DNA from: Histoplasma ohiense
Taxonomy: Eukaryota; Ascomycota; Eurotiomycetes; Onygenales; Ajellomycetaceae
Assembly: GCA_017607445.1 (NCBI GenBank)
Contig: JAEVHH010000001.1
Coordinates: 620,001 to 684,000, forward strand
Direction: 5' to 3'
Length of the DNA: 64,000 nucleotides
The notes below the pieces were generated by a model that saw only the letters and a program-made list of their open reading frames with translations, did not search any database and was not told the origin of the DNA. The position numbers were made by a program, and so were the translations under genes. This document shows, piece by piece, positions 1 to 11,300 of the stretch. The number at the start of each line of letters is the position of its first letter. The first letter of the stretch is position 1.

Positions 1-24
1 TACTGTGTGTAGAACTGCATGCAG
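1..24 (-). mobile_element. LINE-beta copy A, 3'-ward fragment
   Basis: This short piece matches the stretch just left of 29055 in LINE-beta copy B (shared words gtagaactg and gcag). It is the part of LINE-beta copy A lying on the far side of the LINE-alpha insertion. Bases 12-24 (GAACTGCATGCAG) are the left target-site duplication of LINE-alpha copy 1. The rest of copy A's 3' end lies outside the window. Confidence 0.6.
12..24. repeat. Left target-site duplication of LINE-alpha copy 1
   Basis: GAACTGCATGCAG, identical to 7295-7307. It abuts the (AAT)n tail, as expected for target-primed reverse transcription of a minus-strand LINE. Confidence 0.9.
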
Positions 25-44
25 TTATTATTATTATTATTATT
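25..44 (-). repeat. (AAT)n 3' tail of LINE-alpha copy 1
   Basis: A run of TTA triplets on the plus strand, read as AAT repeats at the 3' end of the minus-strand LINE. The same tail type occurs at 49761 in the SINE/LINE chimera. A triplet microsatellite instead of poly(A) is common in LINEs of this group. Confidence 0.85.
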
Positions 45-486
45 CTTCAATTATAGATGCATGCAGTCAGTGACTATGGCATCTACCTGAAACACTTCAG
101 GATTTTTCAACTCAAGAATAATTTAATATACAAAGACAATTTAAAACATGCATTATCAGAATTCCAGCCCAGAATCAAACAACTATTCAAACTGTTCAAT
201 CAAAGAAATCAAAATCAAAAGAATGTCAGTAAGTCAACACAACTTAGTTTGAAAACAAAAGAAATAAACATTGTAAAAGACAGCTTTATTATAACAAGGA
301 AAAGAAAAACCACTGACAACAACTATAACATCAACAAAAAACAAACCAAACTTTTCAAAACAAATTAAAACTGATCATAAACAATTTAAGAGAGACTTCA
401 AAGCAAGATGAAAAGAAAGACTAAAAGAAAAATCAAAATAAATCAAATTGAAAATCTGATCTCAATATTTTTAACAGACAATTCAT

Positions 487-3400
487 TCAAACTCTTGTAG
501 CAACATTTGATTCTTTCAAATATTCAATTAAAAACTTGTTTCCAGTTTCTGTATTGAATAACAGATTCAAACTTAATTGTTCCAATTCAAACTTCTTTCT
601 CAGTTTCAACCTCAATTCTGAATACTTTGCACAAAGTAACAGAAGATGCTCTGGATTTTCATATAACTGACAATCTAAACATAGACTACTTAAATCATCT
701 CTAAACTTTGTTAAATATGATTTGAAGTAATCATGTCCAAGCTTTAGCTGCATTATTGTAGCAAAAAGTTTCTTTTTACACTTTATTGAACAAGTTTTCC
801 ACTTTGGCTTTGTTTCAAATCTGGAGTAATGCACACTTTTTCTTTGCATAAGCCAGATATCTTGCCATTTTTGCAAACATGATTCTCTTATTTTTCTCTT
901 AATAAAAGCCCATGTTACAATTCTTTGAAAGCAGATTTCTAATTCAGTTGCTTTTTTTGCAGCTCTATCAGCCATTTCATTGCCATATATACCCATGTGA
1001 GCAGGCACCCAGTGAAGATGAATAGAACAATTGAATGAGATTTTTCTTTGAATATTTTGAAGACTTTTCAAAATCAGCTCTAGCATTGACTGTCCACTGC
1101 TGATTTTATTACTTTGAAGTCTTTTAAGCTCTGCTTGACTATCAGAGAATATCCAAATATGCTCAAATCTTTTCCATTGTTCAATCTTCATTTCAATCAA
1201 TTTGAAAGCTCTTGAAATTGCAAATAATTCAGCATTAAAAACTTCTGACTCTTTTCCAATTTGCCAAGAATCAAGAATATAGTTTTTATCATTTTCTGAA
1301 TATGCTATTCCAGCTCCAAGATTGCCTGTTTTCTCACATTTTGAGCCATCAGTGTATATAAGAATTGCTTTATTTTTCATTTGTTTCAAAAGCTTTAAAT
1401 GTTCTTGAGTCTGATCTTCTTTTGAAAGTTGACTAACATTTAAATCAACAAGATTATCAAGACTTTTCTTCCAAGGAGAGAGATTTTCAATAGCTATTCT
1501 CTCTACATTTAAACTAGAGAAACAGTCCTTAACCATTGAGCAAATTCTAAATAGCTGAGATGGTATTCTTCTTCTTTGTAAAGAACTTGAATTTTCAGAT
1601 AAATCAGTTTCATTCCAATCAAGATAAAGTTCCCAATCTAATTCTAATCCATTTGATTCATTTGGAAAAGAACTTGAAACTCTCTTTCTAATAGAATGAT
1701 GTGAATATAGCTTCATAATTCTGAGAGCATAATTCATACAGATTTTATCAAATCTCACTTGTGGTGGAGAAATAGAGGCTTCAATTTCCATAGCTTTAAT
1801 TGGAGTAGTTTTGAATACTTCTAAGATCTTTCTTAAAGCTAAGTTTTGAAGTTTTTGAAATCTTTCTATAAAGTGTTTTTGACCTCTCCACCACACCTGA
1901 ACTGCATAATCTGAAACAGAGGTCACACAGGCAATATATAATTGTCTCATTGCTTGAAATGTCAGACCTCTTTCAGTATTTGAAAGTCTCAATATACTGT
2001 TTAAAATTCTTTCAGCATTTGCAGTTTTTATTTGCACATGAGATTTAAAATTCAAATGAGAATCTAACCAAACACCAAGCCATCTAACTGAGTTTTTAGG
2101 TTTAACTGAATGATTTAAAAGCTTAACTTCAGTATCTTTTTCTCTGAAATTTGGATAAAAGTGAATTAATTCAGTTTTATCCATATCAAAAACAATGTTT
2201 TTTGATTTTGCTTTTTCAATCATTTCAGTTGCTGCTTGCTCAATCAAATTGCAGTTATTCACAATTGATTCTGAGCTTACAACTAGGCCTAAATCATCCA
2301 CATAGCTTGGAGTTCTCACCATAATTGCCATTTGTCTATCAATAAATAGAAACTTGACAAATATAGCAAACAAAATGGGTGAGACTGGGGAACCCTGAGG
2401 AACTCCTATCTCAATATCTGTTATATCTTGTCTCATTCCATCAAAAAGCAACTGGATAGTTCTTTTTGACATGAAACAGATAACCCACTTAATGAGAGAC
2501 TTTGGCATTCTCAGTTCTATCAAAGTATTGATCATTTGAGAAAGTGAAACACAATCAAATGCACCTTTTATATCAATAAACATTGCAGTTGTAACCATTT
2601 TTTCATTCTTTGCAAGTTGAATATCATGAACTACAGAGAGAACTGCATCAATTGCTGAGTTTTGCTTTCTACTTCCCATTTGATCATCATATAATAGATC
2701 AGTAGTAGCAGATAGAAAAGACAATCTAGTGGCAATTATCTTTTCCAGAATTTTTCCCAGGCAATTCAGCAGAGATATCACTCTATAAGATTTAGGAATA
2801 GTTGGTTTTCTATTGGGTTTTGAAAGAATAACTCCAACAGCATGCCTCCAGCACTTAGGATGATACCCATATTTCAAAAGATTTGAGAACAATTCAAAGA
2901 GCTCATCTTTTAGTACTGAATAAAGCTCTTGAATTATTAAATGATTTATAGTATCAGCTCCTGCTGCTGTGACCTTTGAAGATGAAAAAATAGCTGTCTT
3001 TAATTCATCTTCAGTTAAGTCAGACCATTCCCATTTCTTATCATGTTCATATTCATTATCTTCTTGCAAAGAACAAATCTCAGTTGAATTATTTGATGAT
3101 GGAAATAATATTCTCATAAAAGCTTGACATTTATCTTCAAATGAGCTAGCTATAATTTCCTCATTCTGGAAATTATAAGTCAATGTTGGTAGCTTAGACA
3201 TTGTTTTTGACTTAGTATATCTAAAAGCTTTGAAGATCTCTTTCCCCTGAGCATTTTCTAGAAAGTTATTCCAACAATCAGTCTTTGCCTTTTTAATTGT
3301 TGAGAAATAATCATTTCTAATATTCTTTAAATACTCAAATGAAACAAGATCTTCTTTCCAATCTTTTTTAACTCTAGCTAAATGTCTTCTTTTATTTGAA

Positions 3401-4407
3401 ATCTCATCATTCCACCAAGGCTTAGAGAATTCAGAGACTCTTTTCAATGGAATATATTTCTTTATACTTGAAAGAATAATCTCAGTGATTAAATTTGCTC
3501 TGTCTTCAAGCATTTTATCTGTAAGATTTGTATCTGATTTCCAATAAAGAGTTTCTCTATTCTCTAATTTCAACTTTTCAATCATTCTTTTCACTTCTGT
3601 CCACTGAGCTTTTTCAAAGTTGTATTGATTTGAATATAATGGGTTTTGAACTGTTTGATTACTATCCAATTCCATATCAACTTGAATTATCTCATGACCA
3701 GTGGCAGCACCATTTGTTTCATTTGAGTCAATATACCAATTAAAATGTTTATTCTTATATAGATTCTTAGAGAAAAAACATAGATCTATAATTGATTTCT
3801 GTCTCAAACCTGGCTTGTGAAAAGTGGGAATGTCTTGCTCATTTATCAACTCTAGTTTGTTTAAAAGTGCCCATTCAACTAGTTTTTCAGCTCTAATTGA
3901 TTGAGTTTTTTCTGAATTCCACCAAGAGTGATGAGCATTGAAATCCCCCATGATTATTGAATTCTTTTCTGGTTTCAACTCCATTAAACATCTATCAAAT
4001 GTCCAAGTTCTATTGTTTTCTCTCAGTGATCTTTCATTGTAGATATTGACTAATTGAATATTTTCAAACTGTTTTTTCATATCCACAATGTCACCAACAA
4101 GAATATCAGAGTCAGATATCAAATCATATCTCAGATTGAATTGAAATCTAGAATTCTTTCTAGCATAAATTGCCACTCTAACTCTAATATCTGTTTTCTC
4201 TGGTAGAAAACAATAGTATGCTGAATGAGATACACTATACATTTGATCAGCATCAAGTCTGGGTTCTTGAATAAGAACAAAGTCTGCTTTTTGCTCATGG
4301 CCAATTTGTAAACAGGAATAAAGACATGGATTTATTCTGTCCACATTATTTTGAATAAATTTGATTTTTGTAGAACTTTTAACATTTTTTTGATGTTTTT
4401 CCTGCAT
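487..4407 (-). CDS. LINE-alpha ORF2: APE endonuclease, reverse transcriptase and RNase H
   Basis: This 1306-residue ORF has no internal stop. An apurinic-type endonuclease occupies roughly the first 250 residues (GDFNAHHSWWN near residue 153; the usual SDH site reads GHE). The reverse transcriptase follows at about 470-760: GADTIN, MFIDIKGAFDC, GVPQGSPVSP, and the catalytic YVDD near residue 702. An RNase H domain lies at about 1015-1150, with YTDGS, NAELFAIS, SDSQAEL and HWVPAHMGIYGNEMAD. A cysteine/histidine stretch near the end (CLDCQLYENPEHLLLLC) matches the C-terminal zinc motif typical of these LINEs. The protein would nick target DNA and copy its own RNA into the nick. It starts 30 bases after the ORF1 stop, which suggests coupled translation. 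No TGA decay is visible, unlike all neighbouring elements. Confidence 0.95.
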   Translation of the reverse strand: MQEKHQKNVKSSTKIKFIQNNVDRINPCLYSCLQIGHEQKADFVLIQEPRLDADQMYSVSHSAYYCFLPEKTDIRVRVAIYARKNSRFQFNLRYDLISDSDILVGDIVDMKKQFENIQLVNIYNERSLRENNRTWTFDRCLMELKPEKNSIIMGDFNAHHSWWNSEKTQSIRAEKLVEWALLNKLELINEQDIPTFHKPGLRQKSIIDLCFFSKNLYKNKHFNWYIDSNETNGAATGHEIIQVDMELDSNQTVQNPLYSNQYNFEKAQWTEVKRMIEKLKLENRETLYWKSDTNLTDKMLEDRANLITEIILSSIKKYIPLKRVSEFSKPWWNDEISNKRRHLARVKKDWKEDLVSFEYLKNIRNDYFSTIKKAKTDCWNNFLENAQGKEIFKAFRYTKSKTMSKLPTLTYNFQNEEIIASSFEDKCQAFMRILFPSSNNSTEICSLQEDNEYEHDKKWEWSDLTEDELKTAIFSSSKVTAAGADTINHLIIQELYSVLKDELFELFSNLLKYGYHPKCWRHAVGVILSKPNRKPTIPKSYRVISLLNCLGKILEKIIATRLSFLSATTDLLYDDQMGSRKQNSAIDAVLSVVHDIQLAKNEKMVTTAMFIDIKGAFDCVSLSQMINTLIELRMPKSLIKWVICFMSKRTIQLLFDGMRQDITDIEIGVPQGSPVSPILFAIFVKFLFIDRQMAIMVRTPSYVDDLGLVVSSESIVNNCNLIEQAATEMIEKAKSKNIVFDMDKTELIHFYPNFREKDTEVKLLNHSVKPKNSVRWLGVWLDSHLNFKSHVQIKTANAERILNSILRLSNTERGLTFQAMRQLYIACVTSVSDYAVQVWWRGQKHFIERFQKLQNLALRKILEVFKTTPIKAMEIEASISPPQVRFDKICMNYALRIMKLYSHHSIRKRVSSSFPNESNGLELDWELYLDWNETDLSENSSSLQRRRIPSQLFRICSMVKDCFSSLNVERIAIENLSPWKKSLDNLVDLNVSQLSKEDQTQEHLKLLKQMKNKAILIYTDGSKCEKTGNLGAGIAYSENDKNYILDSWQIGKESEVFNAELFAISRAFKLIEMKIEQWKRFEHIWIFSDSQAELKRLQSNKISSGQSMLELILKSLQNIQRKISFNCSIHLHWVPAHMGIYGNEMADRAAKKATELEICFQRIVTWAFIKRKIRESCLQKWQDIWLMQRKSVHYSRFETKPKWKTCSIKCKKKLFATIMQLKLGHDYFKSYLTKFRDDLSSLCLDCQLYENPEHLLLLCAKYSELRLKLRKKFELEQLSLNLLFNTETGNKFLIEYLKESNVATRV

Positions 4408-4437
4408 TATATAAGACTGTTGAATGGTTTTTTATCT

Positions 4438-5975
4438 TTATTCAGAGTCAGATAATAGACTAAATCTATTATTCACAACTTCAACAGCTATCATATCTTG
4501 CATATGTGTATCTCTCATTTGTGTTTGAATGGGAGTCTTTGGTGACTTTTGTACTTTCATTTTTTGTTTTTCAGAAGATTCAGATACAACAGAATTAGAG
4601 ATCTGAGAATTTCTTCTTTTTTGACTGCCACTATTTTTCATATTAGCAGAGACAGAAGTATCAGTTTGTATTACTGATTTTACTGATTTTCCTGACTTAG
4701 GAGCAAACACACATTCTTTCGAATTTGCAAAATGAGGCTCTTTGCAATTGGCACATTTTGCAACAGACTTAGAGTGCTCACATATAACTCCTTTTTTTAA
4801 ACAAAATTGACAACTGTGTTCAGCAGTTTTGTGAGATTGAGCACAAATTTGACATTTCACATTTCTTCTACAGAGGTTTGCAAAATGACCATATTTCGAC
4901 AATTTGAACATTGAGTGTGAGCTTTTAAATTTTCTCTTGTATCTTTAAACTCATATGTTCTCATTCTCATACCAGCAATTCTTACAAATGAGATTTTAGA
5001 TTGTTCAAATGAATCAGTTATAATTAAAACTGAAGCATTTTGTCTGTTTTCTCTTTGTTCCTCATTATTCAACCAAATTGGTAATTTTTTTAATTTGATT
5101 GAATTAAAATCTTCAATCTCATGTTGAAGCTGAACCAGCCCATCATCATGATTGAAGATTGCTGTTGGTATGTCATGAAGAACAAATTTTCCCCATTTCT
5201 CATCTCTTTCCACTGAAATTTCAGTTTTCAAGAGAGATTCTATCACTGGTGCTCAAATATGTTGATTTTGCACCAGGAAGTTGGAGTTGAACTCAGGCAT
5301 GGTTGTCAGAATTATAGAATTACCCAGAAAAGAGCTTTCAACTGATGCTACAACTGATTTGTATATTTCAGTTTCAGATATAGAGTTCAATGCATGAGTA
5401 ATCTCATTTCTCATTTGAAAAATAAGACTTGCATTTGACAGCATTTTTTGCTCAAAAACTTTTTTGTTAAAGATTTTAACAATCAGTCTTTGAGCTTTTG
5501 ATTGAGGAAGTCTTTCTTCTTTCAGCTCTTTTCTTGATTTTTCTAATTTTTGTGCACTCAAAGTATCAGGATTTTTTGTAGCCTGATTCAGAGCTCTTTT
5601 CTCAATAGATGTGTTTTTCTTTGAAGAGTAAGAGGAGGAAAGTGTGGAGGAAACTGCTGCAGCCTGAGCATAAGTTTTTGTTTCTATTTTTTGCTCGGAT
5701 TTTTGAAAAGGATTTAACATTTTAGTTTCAAAGACTTTCTCAAGTTTTGAAGAGATTTCTAGTTTGTATTTGAGAATCTCATTCAACTGTCTTGCTTGAA
5801 TCAAAAGTATCTGAAGCACTTCAGTATCCTTTTCCTCCATGCATTGATTTTTCAAAAACTTAGCAGCTTTTTCAAGATTCTCAACCTCTTGCATCTGATC
5901 TTGATATTTCTTTTTTCTTTTCTTTAGAAACTCAATTTCAGGAATCTCTTCAGAAAACACATCTCTCTCCATCAT
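4438..5975 (-). pseudogene. LINE-alpha ORF1 (gag-like RNA-binding protein), broken
   Basis: About 512 codons in three pieces: 5975-5253, 5246-4857 and 4911-4438. A TGA at 5253-5255 separates the first two. The second break is a one-base frameshift near 4891-4899, in an A run just after the first CxxC of a zinc knuckle; CSNC lies in one frame and YGHFANLC in the next. A second cysteine group (CQIC..H....C) and CEH/CANC follow. The N-terminal third is lysine- and glutamate-rich and likely coiled coil. Such proteins package LINE RNA. The two lesions may block retrotransposition of this copy, although ORF2 remains open. A programmed frameshift is possible but the TGA argues for plain decay. Confidence 0.85.
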
Positions 5976-7294
5976 ATTGATAGATACAGATGATTTGATT
6001 GTGTTTCAGTCTATTTTTCCTACTAGTAATAGTAACTAGATCAAGTTTTTCAAGAGAACTTAACAAACTGAAACTGATTTTTAAAGATAAATCAGTTAAA
6101 TCTTCACAAATTGAGTGCTACAAATATAAGAAAGGGGAGAACTAATGACTTCAATTTGAATAAGTCAAGATTGAAGTATCAGTTTTTGATAGAAAAACTG
6201 ATAAAAAGGACTCAGCTTTTTGAAGAGAAGCTGTTAAAACTAGCTATTTATATTCTTTACTGTAAAAATTTCTCCACACAACAAGTGTGCAGCTCAATTA
6301 ACTCAGCAGAGGTATATAAAAGCAAATTAACAAGTATTAATGAAAGCTCTTCAGCCACTAAACAAAGTTAAAGAAATATGACTTTGGGCAAGACTTCACT
6401 GTTTTATTAACTCAGAGCTAAAACAGTGAAAACACTCTATCTCTTTCAAACTTTGTCTTTTTCTTAATTAAAAAGCTTCTCAAAGTTTCTGCTTAAACTA
6501 GGCCCCACCTCAGTTTAAGATTATATTTCTGAAATATCAAAAGCTTTCAATACTAAATGAATTCCTTTTCATTCAAATTGAACCACTTTATTTTACTGAA
6601 TAGCTCTCAATAAGTTGAATATTGAGTTTCCAAAGAAATGAGTATGCAAATGAAGAATCAACAGGCTAAACCTGTACTTTTTTCCTTTATAATAGATTAT
6701 ATATATATAAATATATATACAAACTACTTGCAGGGACCAAGCTATCTTTCAAACACTGAAATTTCCACTTTTATTCTATGTTTATATCAATGGAGGGGTT
6801 ATTCGGAGGGATTCGATGAGGGATTCAAGGGACGATGGATTCGAATTGATGGGGTATGCACTAGTCAATTGTGCCGAGGTATCTTTTTGTTACTTGGCAG
6901 GCACGTGTGGCTGGGAGGTACTCAGGGGGGACTTGGCACGGGTGCGTTGGAACACAAAAATCGATCAGAGTTTTCTCAAACAGAGAATCAAGAATAACTC
7001 AAGCAACTGCAGACCAAATTGAATAAGATTTTAATAGATTATCAATTTAAGATAGATCTATCTGTGATCAAAATCTGAGTTGATTTGACCCAGTATTGAT
7101 GGAGTAATTTGATGAACTGTTGAAGATCCGCCCAAGCAGATGCCAAAACACTATTCATCAAATATCTCCCTCAAAACTTCATCAAATCTTTTCAAATTTT
7201 CAGCAGTTACTGACGGAGGCAGTAGGAATCGATTGAGGGTACTCGCGTTGTCTAATTCGAAGAATTGGGCTCGTTCGGGGTTTTGCTCGTCGTC
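5976..7294 (-). promoter_or_regulatory. LINE-alpha 5' UTR / internal promoter region
   Basis: About 1.3 kb upstream of ORF1 on the minus strand, with a near-identical partner at 34735-35870. The outer 500 bases (6790-7294) are rich in GG, CC and CG, unlike the rest of the element. An open stretch at the extreme 5' end (7287-7138, minus) encodes a peptide with ELDNAST and RFDEVLREIFDE and is kept in both copies. LINEs carry internal promoters at this position, so a promoter role is an inference from position. The plus-strand ORF 6638-6997 lies antisense here and I do not regard it as a gene. Confidence 0.55.
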
Positions 7295-7307
7295 GAACTG
7301 CATGCAG
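7295..7307. repeat. Right target-site duplication of LINE-alpha copy 1
   Basis: GAACTGCATGCAG, identical to 12-24. Beyond it LINE-beta copy A resumes (tcaagcagttctacaaag, also found at 29051-29068 in copy B). Confidence 0.9.
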
Positions 7308-10300
7308 TCAAGCAGTTCTACAAAGTTCATAGAAGTCAGAGACTCTAGATAGACAACAGCTGTTATCTGATTGTATGATTATACTGCTGATTTCTTGAGT
7401 CAGTGAGAGTAGTGTCTCTGTAAGTATCAATAGAGCATCAGATGTTCTGAGCTTTTGTTGTATTCACAGACACAAACAAATCTTACATCTGCATGCTGAA
7501 AGCATCTGTGATATTAGAAGAAGTCTTCATGAGAGAAGTGAAGTATGAGTCAGTGATGAAGAGTATACTGTGATATAATGAGCTCTGAAGAAATCTTTAT
7601 TTAGTATTCCACAGTCAATCTGCTGAATCTTCAGTTCTGATATCAGTCAGAGAGCTTTTCACAGACTCTGTTTCATTACTCTCACTCTGTCTTTTGACTG
7701 AGCTGTTTGATCACTATACAGATTCCACTGACTGTGAATATGATTTTGAGTTTATAGACTAAAACTGCAGTAGATGAGATTGTCTGCTTAGTCAGACAGT
7801 CTGCTTTCTCATTACTCTCTATTTTCATATACTCAGAGACTTATTTCAGACTCATATTATGTTGTCTGAGAAGCTCATAGCAGCAGCTGTAGACTCAGTT
7901 TGAGAAGATCATCACACTGCTCTGTATACTTCAGATGACTGAGATATTATCAAAACAGAGTCAGATTTAAAAGTTAGTGCTGTCATCTATAACACAGAGT
8001 AGAAGTTTCACTACACACTCTAATGTATGACAGATATCAACTATCTCAGTGTTGAAGATATGTGATATAGAGCTCAGTGCAGCTGAGAAGCTGATCAGCT
8101 GTTTGTTTCTCTGATAGACTATGAAATTATAACTCATCTATCTGCTGTTGTCAAGAATCTGTTCTGATTCATCTGAGAAAATATACAGATTTCTTGAAGA
8201 TTGATTTTCTCATTATTTTTTGAATATCTGAGCAGTATTTTTTTTATCTATATTCTCTGTGAGATCTGTTCTGCATCTTTCTGAGTAGTATGAAATGACA
8301 AATGTGAATCTATTAACTGCAGACAGTAACATTTTCAATCTCTGAATCTTGATCTTTGAGTACTGCTGAGTTTCAGTCTCTCTTCCATATGTGATCATTG
8401 AGAGAGTTATCTGTGAAGTCAGTGAATGTCTCTCATTCATCATCTGAAGTTTTGTTATGAAATGTATTTTGATCTTCTTCAGAGCTATCATTGCTGATGA
8501 AAGCTCAGCATTCTGATATAGAGTTGTGATGAATGTTGTATGAAAAACTGAAAGAACTTTTCTGATCATCATAATAAACATCTTTTCAACTGTTCTCATA
8601 TGTTATTTCAGATAGAAGCTGATCTCCTCACTTCTGTCTGTGTGTTTTGCTGACTGTGTATGACTGCTGTATCAGATCTCTGTGTTATAGAGCAGTGAGA
8701 GAATCATGCAGATAGTAATTATCTTTCACAGAGCATCTACTGAAGACTTATCTCTGATCTTTTCTAGATTTTGAATATACTGAATCACAGTTTTTGTCTT
8801 TTTTGTTCAGATAGAGATATATGATCTTCAGATGAATCTTCTGTCAAAGTATACACTCAGTTAATAAAATACTGACTTCTGTTCAGCTGAGACAGTGACA
8901 GAGTGTATGATCAGATTCTCTGACACAATCACTGATGATGCTTCATTGTGTTGTTTTTTTATGAGATAAATCATCTCAAATTTCTCTGATGCAAAAATCA
9001 TTTTGTTTGTCTCCTCTCATCTCAGAATACTCTGTATATCATGACTGAGAAGAATAGTATTGTTGTTAAGTGAGTGTGTAGTCTATTAAATGTTCAGATC
9101 ATCTGTATAGTCAAAGTATAATTCTGAGTTCTGTCACAGCAGCTCTGTCAGATACAGAAGAAATAGTATTGATGACAGAGAAAATCTCTATAACATATTA
9201 CATTGCATCTGATATACTGCTGTGATGATTCTCTTCAGCTGAATCTGAGCTCTGCATTCAGTGAGAAAGCTGTCAATGAGTTGTAGCAGTTTGTACAGTC
9301 ATCTCTGTTATGTCATCTGCTGAAGTAGCTGTCTGTGCAGCACAGCATCAAAGACACTCTGCATATTTATTGTGATTATGAACATCTTCTTATTTTGTGT
9401 GAAGACTGTCTTCATTTCATGAGTGAAAGCAGCTATCAGATTCATTACAGATTGTCTGAGCAGTATTTCTTTATACTATAAACTGACTATATCATAAATG
9501 AGTGCTGTGTATGTCAGTTGTCTTGTAACAATGCATTTCAGTCTCTTGAAGATTACTGAGAGAAGAATAATAAATCTTCAGAAGTGAATCAAGCTTCTGT
9601 TTCTCTTATCTATTTTGAATATCATTATCATCTCTGTCAGTTTTCAGATTTGTGAGAAGTGACAGAGTTGAAGACAGCAGTTATATAGCTGCTGTACAAA
9701 GAGAAATATATACTGTCAGTATATCTTGAGCAGTCACACTGTGATTTCATCTGTATCTGAAAAGATACTTTGTACTTCAATGATATTGCACTCTATCTTC
9801 TTCATTTCAATCTGAGAATCTCAGAGCAGATTTTTCATACTACTTCAGTGTTCATCATTCAATGAGTTGTATTTCAGATCATCAGCTGAGTTGTACTGCT
9901 TTAGAATGATTTGCTGAAATGTCTCAGCTTTGACAGCTGTCTCTTCTATAATCTGATTCTCAATCATCAGAGAAAGTGCTCTGAGATTGAGTTTCAGCTT
10001 ATGTTATACTATTACTCAGTATAGATCTCTATTATCTCTGATTTTGTTAATCATCTGTCTTCAGTATGTATGTTTGATCTTGCACACTGTGTTCTTGAAT
10101 CAGTGCTTTGCAGTCTCTGTCTGATGAGTGGTGAGCTCTTGATACACTCTTCAGCAGTCTGCTGTTTATCAGAGAACTGTAGTCTGTCTCTATTGCACTG
10201 ACTTATTGACTGTCTGAGCTGCAGTCAGAAGATTCTGAGTGAAGTGTTGAATCAGATTATCAAGCTGTGTCACATTCTCAACTCTATCTGAGTAAGATAT

Positions 10301-11300
10301 GTTCATTATGAGATCTCTGACAAGATCTGCAAAGAGCTTCAGCTGAGAGTCTGTGATCTTGATCTGAGCTCTGCTCTGCTGTATCTGAAATGTTGTCAGT
10401 AGTATAGTAATTATAGACTGATGATCTGAGCTGCAGTGTAAATCTTGATACACTGTAGTGAAAGCAAAGATCATATTGAAAAAGATGAAATCAATTATAT
10501 AATTTACTGCATGAATTGAAACATCTATCTCTCTCACAAAGTTCATTCTGTGTTCACTGATTCACTGAACAAGCTCTTCTTCTCAGTGCAGATTCACTGT
10601 CTCTGATTCAAAGATATCATATCATATATTGAAATCTCCATCTATCAGACAGCAGATTGATGAACTCAAATTGATCAGATAATTTATGACTGTGTCTGTC
10701 TCAGACTGTCTGTATACATTGAAAATGTGACAGTCATTGACACTGATTCACAGTAGATTTCTGTTTTGTATAGATCAGTGTTGCTGTGTTCTTATCTTTG
10801 AACTTCTGTATATATATATCATGACTCAGAGTTTTTTCTTCTCTTGCTGTTTCAGATTAGTGTCATCTCAGCAGTCTATGAGTGCAAAGCACTTATATAC
10901 TGAGTGATTAGAAGTCTTGATGTCAGAATGTGTGTAAGACTTCTGTATACAGATCACTTCACAGCTCTGCTTGAAAGTAAGCTATAGAGCTGCTGTGTGA
11001 CAGAGAACTGCTCTGACTGTATTTACTCAGAAAATCTGCAGAGAATGATTTTTTTGTTGATTGTTTCTACAGCATCAGCTGTGTTGCTGATGTTGATGTT
11101 CTAGTATAAAAAGTCACTTAATAAACTGCTGTCAAAGTTCATCTGTGAAATGAGATTGAAGAGTCTCAGATCTGTTGTCTGTATGCTGAGACTAGACTAC
11201 TTTTTGACTGCTTGACTGTGCTGTCACTCTGCTGTGCAGACTGAGCATTATCTGATACAGATCATTTATCAGATGATGTTCTCTTCACTGATGAAGCTCT
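7308..11300 (-). pseudogene. LINE-beta A ORF2 remnant (endonuclease, RT, RNase H)
   Basis: A decayed ORF2 on the minus strand. The segment 10546-10190 encodes the C-terminal endonuclease part with the SSDHQSI motif. The reverse transcriptase follows toward lower coordinates and an RNase H-like stretch lies near 8230-8130. Most breaks are TGA codons. The 128-residue open piece at 8599-8213 is a fragment of the RT-RNase H connection with no separate identity. Boundaries are approximate because no intact member of this family is in the window. Confidence 0.7.

Larger units (their letters stand above)
25..7294 (-). mobile_element. LINE-alpha copy 1, full-length Tad-like non-LTR retrotransposon
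   Basis: A 7270-bp element read on the minus strand: 5' UTR (7294-5976), gag-like ORF1 (5975-4438), endonuclease-RT-RNase H ORF2 (4407-487), 3' UTR and an (AAT)n tail at 25-44. It is flanked by the exact 13-bp repeat GAACTGCATGCAG at 12-24 and 7295-7307. LINE-beta sequence continues on both sides, so this copy landed inside LINE-beta copy A. The intact ORF2, perfect target duplication and remaining tail mark it as the youngest large element here. Only ORF1 carries lesions. Related pieces: a 5'-end fragment at 34725-35870 and a 3'-end fragment at 49761-50421. Confidence 0.9.

Noticed and set aside
4438..5246. Programmed frameshift in LINE-alpha ORF1
   Set aside because: The slip lies inside a zinc knuckle, where frameshifting would produce a truncated finger, and the same ORF already has a TGA. 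A one-base loss is simpler.
6638..6997. Plus-strand 119-residue ORF with a homologue at 35216-35575
   Set aside because: Both lie antisense in the LINE-alpha 5' UTR; they are similar only because the two element copies are similar. No domain and no start context.
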